The notes beneath the pieces are model-generated. The model did no database searches. It saw nothing but the letters and a program-made list of their open reading frames with translations, and had not been told where the DNA came from. Position numbers and translations under genes: made by a program. Below, in pieces: positions 17,417 to 22,701 of a stretch of DNA of 22,701 bases (position 1 is the first letter of the stretch; every line of letters starts with the position of its first letter). The DNA comes from Gracilaria caudata (lineage: Eukaryota; Rhodophyta; Florideophyceae; Gracilariales; Gracilariaceae), in the NCBI GenBank assembly GCA_030374735.1, contig JASCIV010000364.1:1-22701 (forward strand), in the 5' to 3' direction.

Positions 17417-18988
17417 ATGGTTGAGCGAGGCGGCCGAAGAGGAAATCGATGGCTAGAAATGATTCACACCAGGGAGGTAACCTCTCTCGCAAAACGTCAT
17501 GATATCTCTCTCGATGACAATCTGATACGTTTCTTGGAAGAGTATTCAGAAGTTGTACTTCATGTGACAGCAAAGCAGAAAGAAAGGAAAACAAATCAAT
17601 CCGTACTGCAACAGGAGCTTGAGGATGTTAACAGAGTGGTTCAGGACGAAGTGAACGCCATCCGTGAAGCGCTGTTCCCGAACAATGAAGAAGCCAGGCA
17701 TTACTTCTTTGCGGTACAGCACCAGGAGACCTATTTGCCCATCGTACATTTGGCAATCAGAGGCCTTCCAGAACTCCTCGTGCACGTCACGCGTACTTAT
17801 GCAACGAGGAAAAAAGGGACATCGTTCGGACTGCTATCGAAAAGTACTGGGGGTGCGCTTTGGGGGGCCACTGCTCGTGCGGCAAACTACCTTCGTCGCA
17901 GATGTCGTGATCAGCATTGGGATTTATCGGTTTCAGAAGTTGTGAATCTATGGTATCAACAGGCGTTAGAGATTCCACCAGAAGAGCGTATGCGTCCCGA
18001 AAGAAGCCCATCTTCCGTGGCAAAGCGTCATAGGTCTATTCGAAGACGAGCACGTCTTCAAGCTGAAATACAAGCCTCTATGACGACCACTCAAAGAGAT
18101 GGTAAGAAACGAAAGGTCAGAATAGATGCGGTTGAAAGGGAACTTGCAGATGTCCCGAACCGCTCGCCAACTAAAAAACGAAGGCGGACAGAGGCAGTTG
18201 AACCTTCTGAAATGCGAGAGGCTTCAGAAACTGTGCCGGAGAATGGGCCGTACGAAGATGCTTTCAGAAAGGACAAAACTGTGAAGCCGGGCGTTGCTGC
18301 AAACCAAGAAGTTGAAGCGAACGTTGCGAAGCATCATGATTACGTGGCTACGAGTGCAACGACCGTTGAAAAGCATTCATTTGGGCGAAAGGATAACAAG
18401 ATTGAAAGGGGTGAATTGGAATTGCGCTATGAGACATTGAGGGGAAAACGTGAGGAGGTGCCCAAAAAGGGTGAGACAGAAGCTGAAACGAAAGCTTGTC
18501 AGCATGAAAGGACTCTAAGGACAAGAGTTGACAAACGAAATGATGTACGGACAAAAAGAACAAGGAAGTTGGTGGCATCCGCATTTCTCACATCAAGTTC
18601 ACAAGCAAGAAATCGTGGGCAGGATGGAGATTTTAAGCAAGTGGAAATTGATGAAGGGTTCGATACAATTGGTGGGATGGGTGATTACGATTCAGAGGAG
18701 TCGGACAATGAAAGTGGCGATCATAACGGCGAACATGCATTACCTGTACAACAAATTCGGTTTGAACAGGTACACACTGATAGTGTGGACAAAACTGGCA
18801 ATAGCGACAATGAAGGAGGAATCGTAGAGGTGGGCAAAACGACGGAGATGGACAGACTGCATTCTGCGTCGAAAGAACAAAAGTTTGCGTCTTATCGATT
18901 TGCAGACGCTCTGAGTGCCGTGAACCTGGCCGGAAATGATGAGGGTGCGAATCACGTAAAACGCGAAGACGAGGAGCACGTGATGTAA
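17417..18988 (+). CDS. Unrecognised basic protein with nuclear signals, 523 residues
   Basis: No family recognised. ATG at 17417; upstream the frame is closed by a TAG at 17387. Residues 1-190 look like a folded helical domain: LDDNLIRFLEEYSEVVLHVT, ELEDVNRVVQDEVNAIREAL (67-86), YLPIVHLAIRGLPELLVHVT and WDLSVSEVVNLWYQQALEIP. Residues 191-260 are strongly basic (KRHRSIRRRARLQ) and contain two nuclear-localisation-like clusters, GKKRKVR at 229-235 (with the classical KKRKV core) and KKRRR at 253-257. The last 260 residues are disordered, Lys/Glu-rich, then acidic (DYDSEESDNESGDHNGEH). Such a fold-plus-charged-tail layout is common in chromatin, transcription and ribosome-biogenesis factors; the nuclear location is inferred and the function unknown. 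TAA stop, single exon. Confidence 0.7.
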   Translation: MVERGGRRGNRWLEMIHTREVTSLAKRHDISLDDNLIRFLEEYSEVVLHVTAKQKERKTNQSVLQQELEDVNRVVQDEVNAIREALFPNNEEARHYFFAVQHQETYLPIVHLAIRGLPELLVHVTRTYATRKKGTSFGLLSKSTGGALWGATARAANYLRRRCRDQHWDLSVSEVVNLWYQQALEIPPEERMRPERSPSSVAKRHRSIRRRARLQAEIQASMTTTQRDGKKRKVRIDAVERELADVPNRSPTKKRRRTEAVEPSEMREASETVPENGPYEDAFRKDKTVKPGVAANQEVEANVAKHHDYVATSATTVEKHSFGRKDNKIERGELELRYETLRGKREEVPKKGETEAETKACQHERTLRTRVDKRNDVRTKRTRKLVASAFLTSSSQARNRGQDGDFKQVEIDEGFDTIGGMGDYDSEESDNESGDHNGEHALPVQQIRFEQVHTDSVDKTGNSDNEGGIVEVGKTTEMDRLHSASKEQKFASYRFADALSAVNLAGNDEGANHVKREDEEHVM

Positions 18989-19160
18989 ATGCTGGTGAAC
19001 ACAATGCAGTTGTGAGACGGTACCGAAGGTGGTTTTTAGTTAGTACATAAGGTAACTTGAGAGGAAGCAACATGTGAATAGCATAGATTGTGTATAAGGC
19101 TTCAGGCATGATGAACAGCTTTTTTATGCATCCATACGTTTGCGGTTCGTTTGTAGAGGA

Positions 19161-19349
19161 TCACTGCGAATCAGCGGCGGATGAAGATCGTTTGACGGCG
19201 GGTGAGCGTCTGTTGGAGACATACAGGAGAAGCGCGAAGGCGCCGATGACGGCGGCCGGTATGGTGAAAGTACCGGTGAGCATGTTGTGTAGCCTTGTCT
19301 TGCCAGGCGTATTGAGGCGCGGCAACTTGATGGGATTGGGATCGGTCAT
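19161..19349 (-). CDS. Small single-pass membrane protein, 62 residues
   Basis: ATG at 19349, TGA stop. A hydrophilic N-terminus (PIKLPRLNTPGKTRLHN) precedes one hydrophobic helix at about 24-44 (LTGTFTIPAAVIGAFALLLY), then a basic tail (SNRRSPAVKR) and a Ser/Ala-rich end. This is the shape of small mitochondrial, ER or plastid membrane subunits; assembly factors of cytochrome oxidase look broadly similar, but I see no decisive motif. Convergent with the 523-residue gene and divergent from the tRNA/MUTYH block. It is the only plausible gene here ending in TGA. The opposite strand has an overlapping ATG frame (19359-19559) running into the tRNA, which I reject. Confidence 0.45.
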   Translation of the reverse strand: MTDPNPIKLPRLNTPGKTRLHNMLTGTFTIPAAVIGAFALLLYVSNRRSPAVKRSSSAADSQ

Positions 19350-19481
19350 GGCGAAAAGATGGCGGCTGTGAGCGCGAAGCGGCGTGGCATGAAGACGTCA
19401 CTGAGTCGTCCTATGGACGAACTCATGCCTTGGCGGAGAACTGCTTGCAATGCATCAATATCTATGTTCGAAGATACGTGG

Positions 19482-19489
19482 TATAAATA
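19482..19489 (+). promoter_or_regulatory. TATA-like element upstream of tRNA-Pro
   Basis: TATAAATA lies 47 bp before the first tRNA base. Upstream TATA-like sequences help TFIIIB placement at many plant and yeast tRNA genes. It is slightly further upstream than the usual -30, so the role is tentative. Confidence 0.35.
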
Positions 19490-19536
19490 CTTTGGGCGAG
19501 CCCCTAGCAGTCACGAAGTCGTGCAAGATCGTCGGC

Positions 19537-19608
19537 GGCCACTTGGTCTAGTGGTATGATTCATCCTTAGGGTGGATGAGGTCGTGAGTTCGATTCTCAC
19601 AGTGGCCC
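19537..19608 (+). tRNA. tRNA-Pro (anticodon AGG)
   Basis: 72 nt, full cloverleaf. The acceptor stem GGCCACT pairs perfectly with AGTGGCC, with discriminator C at 19608. The D arm contains GTCTAGTGGTATGAT (A box TGGTCTAGTGG). The anticodon stem TCATCC/GGATGA closes the loop TTAGGGT with anticodon AGG at 19569-19571, read as inosine-GG after modification and decoding CCU/CCC. The T arm is GTGAG-TTCGATT-CTCAC, containing the B box. No intron. No CCA is encoded, as expected of a eukaryotic nuclear tRNA gene. The sequence closely resembles nuclear tRNA-Pro(AGG) of animals and plants. Confidence 0.96.
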
Positions 19609-19624
19609 GATGAGCCGCGCGCTC

Positions 19625-19642
19625 TTTTTATTTATTTTTTTT
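19625..19642 (+). terminator. RNA polymerase III terminator T-runs
   Basis: TTTTT (19625-19629) and an eight-T run (19635-19642) begin 17 nt after the tRNA end, as needed for Pol III termination. The MUTYH start codon follows only 62 nt later. Confidence 0.8.
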
Positions 19643-19704
19643 CCGCTCTCGAGTTAATGTTTCTTTTCTTTGAACAGCAGGTGCGCCCCGTGTGACATCG
19701 CTCC

Positions 19705-21165
19705 ATGCGTCTGGGGCAACGGCCCAGTGACATGCCTTGCCGTTCACGTTTCATTTTGTTCCACACGGCCATCGACACGGCCGTGATGCCCTGTCGTCGC
19801 CGCCAACCGCCAGCACGATACTCACCGCCCGTATGTCGTCCGTCCAAGCGTCAGCGAGCGTTACCGGTGCACACCAAGCAAGTGGTGAGCAGTTCTTCTC
19901 CCAACGCTGCCAGCGCCTCCCTCCCATCGTTCAGCGACGCACAAGTGAAGCAACTACGTCAAAATCTATTAGACTGGTATGTTGATAACCACCGAACGCT
20001 TCCATGGAGAGCGTCTCCTAGACACAGGAAGCAGGGACTTGCACCTCTTCCCGCGCAACGCGTCAACACTCAGACGTGCGCCGGCGCGCCCTATGCGGTG
20101 TGGATCTCGGAGATGATGAGTCAACAAACTCGAATCTCCGTAGTGATTCAATACTATGAGCGCTGGATGAAACAATTTCCTAGCGTGCAGCACTTGGCAG
20201 AAGCTTCTTTAAACGAAGTTTACGAGGTGTGGGCAGGGCTTGGTTATTATAGACGCGCTAGATTTGTACATGAGGCGGCAAAACAGATTGTCGAATTGCA
20301 TGATGGTGTGATACCACAACATGTGCAAGAGCTCACAAAACTTTCGGGCATTGGTATGTATACAGCTGGTGCCATCAGTTCGATTGCTTATGGACATGCT
20401 GTACCGCTGGTTGATGGAAATGTGCAACGCGTGTTCTCAAGATTGCGTACTGATGTTACGAAAAGTATCACAAATCAGAATGAGTTGTCTCGAGGGTACT
20501 GGAGATTAGCTTCTACGTGCGTGAATGAGATTGAGAATGCGGGCGATTTCAATCAGGCGTTGATGGAACTTGGTGCAACCGTTTGCAAACCGAAGGCAGC
20601 ATTATGTGAACAATGTCCGCTAAACAGCATGTGCGAAGCTTTCGAAGAAGCCACTGTGGCACGCGTAAAAGCTTCCGAATATGTTACAAGATACCCTGTG
20701 AGATACAAACAAAAGCGCACAAAGGTGAGAAACGAGACAGTTGTGGCGCTGGTTGTCTGCAACGTGAACGCACACAACGGAACGCGACGGCTTTTAACGA
20801 GAGTGAGGGAGGGTAATGGTTTACTGGGCGGGCTGTTGGAAACTGCGAACGTGGTGGTGTCCAACGACGACGCTCACAGCGTGCAGAGCGCGGTACAGAC
20901 GCTGCTGAACGAGCTGCGAGCGAGTGGGCAGGTGCGTGATGTAGAGGTGGATGGTGAACGAGTTGTTGACGGTGGAACGATCAAACATGTGTTCTCACAT
21001 ATCGTGCAGAAGATTCATATCAAGGTGTTGGCGGTGGACGGCACGTGTAGTGGCGCTTCGACTGCGACGACGGGCGCGGCTTGGATCAGCGAGACGCAGC
21101 TGCACAGCTGCGCGGTTTCTACACAAATGAAAAAAGTGATGCTTGCCGCGTTAAAGCGTGTGTAG
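19705..21165 (+). CDS. MUTYH: Adenine DNA glycosylase, MutY/MUTYH type
   Basis: 486 residues. It removes adenine mispaired with 8-oxoguanine in base-excision repair. The catalytic domain begins LLDWYVDNHRTLPWR (about 88-102); the catalytic Glu is Glu136 in VWISEMMSQQT. WAGLGYYRRAR is at 176-186, the helix-hairpin-helix LSGIGMYTAGAI at 213-224, and the catalytic Asp is Asp237 in LVDGNVQRVFSRL. The [4Fe-4S] ligands are Cys294, 301, 304 and 310 in the expected C-x6-C-x2-C-x5-C spacing. A C-terminal Nudix-like 8-oxoG-reading domain follows, with HVFSHIVQKIHIKV at 428-441 and AVSTQMKKV near the end, as in human MUTYH. An insert of about 25 residues separates LPWR from YAVW. The N-terminus is Arg-rich (mitochondrial or nuclear targeting; RPSKRQR at 45-51). 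ATGs at 19732 and 19786 are alternative starts. The MSQQT at the DNA-probing loop replaces the common MLQQT. TAG stop. Confidence 0.93.
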   Translation: MRLGQRPSDMPCRSRFILFHTAIDTAVMPCRRRQPPARYSPPVCRPSKRQRALPVHTKQVVSSSSPNAASASLPSFSDAQVKQLRQNLLDWYVDNHRTLPWRASPRHRKQGLAPLPAQRVNTQTCAGAPYAVWISEMMSQQTRISVVIQYYERWMKQFPSVQHLAEASLNEVYEVWAGLGYYRRARFVHEAAKQIVELHDGVIPQHVQELTKLSGIGMYTAGAISSIAYGHAVPLVDGNVQRVFSRLRTDVTKSITNQNELSRGYWRLASTCVNEIENAGDFNQALMELGATVCKPKAALCEQCPLNSMCEAFEEATVARVKASEYVTRYPVRYKQKRTKVRNETVVALVVCNVNAHNGTRRLLTRVREGNGLLGGLLETANVVVSNDDAHSVQSAVQTLLNELRASGQVRDVEVDGERVVDGGTIKHVFSHIVQKIHIKVLAVDGTCSGASTATTGAAWISETQLHSCAVSTQMKKVMLAALKRV

Positions 21166-21223
21166 GACTTTAGTACGACTTCAGTACGACGCAGCGTAAG
21201 GCGGTGTCTAAACAGACCGTGAT

Positions 21224-21265
21224 CGCGATCATCACGCTATGACAGATGATGATAGCGTGATCGCG
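21224..21265. repeat. Hairpin with 14-bp stem and 3-nt bulge
   Basis: CGCGATC(ATC)ACGCTAT at 21224-21240 pairs with ATAGCGTGATCGCG at 21252-21265 around an 11-nt loop; the ATC is unpaired. The left arm also contains the perfect palindrome GATCGCGATC (21221-21230). It lies 58 nt after the MUTYH stop and could be a 3'-end structure, a protein site or a small mobile-element end. Confidence 0.7.
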
Positions 21266-21491
21266 TAATTCTTTCTCAAGTCGGATGAATGGGTGAATGC
21301 AGGAAATCGCCACAACCAAATAGACAAATAAATAGCGGCGTTCAGGAAAAGCACCGACACCCATGATGCCAGTACGCCAGAGGAAATGGCGCGAAAGTAG
21401 GTTGAAAACGAAACCCAAACACCATGTGCATGCATGGACATCCACCCCATGTCATAAGATATAATAGCCCTTTTTAAATAAGCAAAACCTT

Positions 21492-21583
21492 GTCTCTTTT
21501 CGAAATAAGAGACTGTTTTGACATGCAAGACGTTTAATTACCAAGGCCTAGGTTTGTAGGAATATGGCTTGTTTCGAAACAAG
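21492..21583. repeat. Two related palindromes centred on TTCGAA
   Basis: GTCTCTT-TTCGAAAT-AAGAGAC at 21492-21513 is a near-perfect inverted repeat with 7-bp arms; CTTGTTTCGAAACAAG at 21568-21583 is a perfect 16-bp palindrome. Both are preceded or begun by CTTGT, contain TTCGAAA and are followed by AAGAG, so they look like two versions of one element about 75 bp apart. Confidence 0.7.
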
Positions 21584-21629
21584 AGCCAAAATAAGACAGC
21601 GCGTGGCACTTGGCGGCCAAAAAGCTTAG

Positions 21630-22019
21630 CTTAAGGATCACGCGCGCCGCGGGCCAGATCACCTTCGTTTCGACAACCGGCAAACCAAAATGGTTCTCCC
21701 GGTCGAACCACGATCTGCTTCAGCCACGCCAGACCCCCAGATCCCTTCAACAGGTTCCACTTCGACTATACGCGTACAACATGAACCACCCTCTCCTCAT
21801 GTATCAATTTCATCAGCATCACAGCGTAGTCCGCAACGTTTTGTCATAAACAAAATCGAAAAAGAGTGGATCCTTCGCACGTTAATTGTGCACCAAGCGC
21901 CACTGCAGAAGCTCAAAACGCTCGATCAAACATGCGTCACAGTCGCTGGACGTGCTCGTACTCGCCATGTGACAGACCACACTCTCGTAGAACAACAAAA
22001 TGCATACAACATGATCTGA
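21630..22019 (+). pseudogene. Open frame ended by one TGA, in phase with the next gene
   Basis: The frame opens after a TAG at 21627-21629, has an ATG at 21690 and ends at TGA 22017-22019 (109 residues from the ATG). The start is Pro/Ser-rich (SASATPDPQIPSTGSTSTIR), then KIEKEWILRTLIVHQAPLQK. After the TGA the same frame continues without a stop into the ATG at 22086 and to the window end. I tried GT-AG pairs around the TGA (for example donor 21987, acceptors ending 22035 or 22050) and none keeps the frame. It may be the 5' part of a copy broken by a nonsense change, or an unrelated leader frame. No family recognised. Confidence 0.3.
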
Positions 22020-22085
22020 AGACGTGCCTACATAGCACGAATTACTACAGAAAACGTGCGACATACGGCAAACTCTGTCACAGAT

Positions 22086-22701
22086 ATGGCGAAGAAAGTA
22101 GTCATTGCCTCTCTACAGGGTAGTTCGGAAGACGACGGACCCATCGCTGCAGCGCGTGGTAAAGAACATGACGCGCAGCACATGTTGGATCAAGCAGTTC
22201 TTGACTACAAACACATGGCTTCTAAGAAGACGCACACAACCGATGATGGAGCTAAGCGAGCGCTTGCTCGCAACAAAGAGTCACGAGCAGAGAAAGAAAA
22301 GCGCAACCGGGAGAGAAAGGAATCCTTCGAGAAAAACAAACGTCTTCGTCAAAAAGAACGAGATCAAAGAGAACAGCGCAGAACCGCAGCGGAGATGCAG
22401 GCGTTGAGAGCGCAAATGCGCATCGCTAACGCCGCAATCGCGAGTGCGGCGTTGCAACGCCCACAGAGTGAACAGTTCGGGATACTAGTTAGCCTTTTCG
22501 CAAGGAGCAACAACTTGCCAGTCGTTGAAGCGAGTACGCCGCTTCCACCGACCTTGCCATCGGAGCCTCTCAACATGGACCCCAGTCTACTTTTACAGTG
22601 TGAAAGCAACCAAACGACGATGGGTGCCGGGACTGCTCCGCACACTGAAGTACCTGCGAATAACACGCAGACGGAGAATAATATCGCGGACGGCGCTGGG
22701 G
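22086..22701 (+). CDS. Charged coiled-coil protein, partial at right edge
   Basis: At least 205 residues, open to the window end with no stop seen. Residues 20-50 are mixed and helical (GKEHDAQHMLDQAVLDYKHM). Residues 57-118 are a very charged helix (KESRAEKEKRNRERKESFEK, then RLRQKERDQREQRRTAAEMQ), then ALRAQMRIANAAIASAALQ. From about 145 the chain is Pro/Thr/Asn-rich and disordered. The basic helix faintly recalls a bZIP region (ARNKESRAEKEKRNR) but misses the canonical N-x7-R spacing. Such charged-helix proteins also occur as DNA-binding partners in transposons and repeat families of algae, which would fit the TGA-broken upstream frame and the flanking palindromes; this is inference. No function assigned. 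Confidence 0.5.
   Translation, partial: MAKKVVIASLQGSSEDDGPIAAARGKEHDAQHMLDQAVLDYKHMASKKTHTTDDGAKRALARNKESRAEKEKRNRERKESFEKNKRLRQKERDQREQRRTAAEMQALRAQMRIANAAIASAALQRPQSEQFGILVSLFARSNNLPVVEASTPLPPTLPSEPLNMDPSLLLQCESNQTTMGAGTAPHTEVPANNTQTENNIADGAG

Larger units (their letters stand above)
21166..21629. other. Palindrome-rich intergenic stretch
   Basis: No gene seen. It holds AGTACGAC twice (21172-21179, 21183-21190), the hairpin at 21224-21265, and two TTCGAA-centred palindromes at 21492-21513 and 21568-21583. Minus-strand open frames at 21170-21528 lack protein-like features. Confidence 0.5.

Noticed and set aside
18633..19109. 158-codon minus-strand frame
   Set aside because: Mostly antisense to the 523-residue gene, no features of its own.
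19359..19559. 66-codon + frame with ATG at 19359
   Set aside because: Runs into the tRNA-Pro gene and its upstream element and begins 9 bp from the opposing 62-residue gene's start.
22266..22450. bZIP DNA-binding domain in the partial right-edge protein
   Set aside because: The basic stretch resembles bZIP, but the invariant N-x7-R spacing and a regular leucine heptad are missing.

Overview
This window looks like nuclear DNA of an intron-poor eukaryote, probably an alga; a red alga is my best guess but is not proven. The recognisable genes are eukaryotic housekeeping genes: a peroxisomal E2 enzyme (PEX4 type), the mitochondrial processing peptidase beta subunit, Golgi tether subunit COG2, coatomer zeta, a MUTYH-type adenine glycosylase and a nuclear-type tRNA-Pro(AGG). 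Two genes carry one short GT-AG intron each (99 and 82 nt), and both introns have a CTAAC/CTAAT-like branch site. Base composition is near balance, with a clearly GC-rich stretch around 10.3-11.3 kb. The hint of a plastid is weak: one small membrane protein with a transit-peptide-like N-terminus. Genes lie on both strands, usually 0.3-1.9 kb apart, with no operons.

Layout. 1-0.8 kb: an incomplete, broken or spliced coiled-coil reading frame. 1.6-2.1 kb (+): PEX4-type E2. 2.7-3.1 kb (-): small C-terminally anchored membrane protein. 3.1-4.9 kb: no confident gene. 5.1-5.7 kb (+): unrecognised 193-residue protein behind a candidate 5' intron. 5.7-7.2 kb: no gene seen. 7.3-8.6 kb (+): secreted malectin-domain protein, two exons. 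9.1-10.7 kb (-): MPP-beta, divergent from a coiled-coil protein at 11.0-11.7 kb (+). 12.15-12.74 kb (-): Tudor-like protein, two exons. 13.4-15.7 kb (-): COG2, head-to-head with coatomer zeta at 16.15-16.7 kb (+). 17.4-19.0 kb (+): unrecognised basic nuclear protein. 19.16-19.35 kb (-): 62-residue membrane protein. 19.54 kb (+): tRNA-Pro. 19.7-21.2 kb (+): MUTYH. 21.2-21.6 kb: hairpins and palindromes. 21.6-22.7 kb (+): a reading frame broken by one TGA, then a charged coiled-coil protein running off the right edge.

The one functional linkage visible in gene order is COG2/COPZ: both serve retrograde traffic at the Golgi and share one 490-bp intergenic region. The other neighbours have unrelated jobs (peroxisome, mitochondrion, extracellular matrix, DNA repair). 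I found no CRISPR array, rRNA, integrase or complete transposon, and nothing that amounts to a clearly new multi-gene system. The most unusual signals are the paired TTCGAA palindromes and hairpin after MUTYH, the two TGA-interrupted frames at the window ends, the absence of TGA among the well-supported stop codons, and several orphan proteins.
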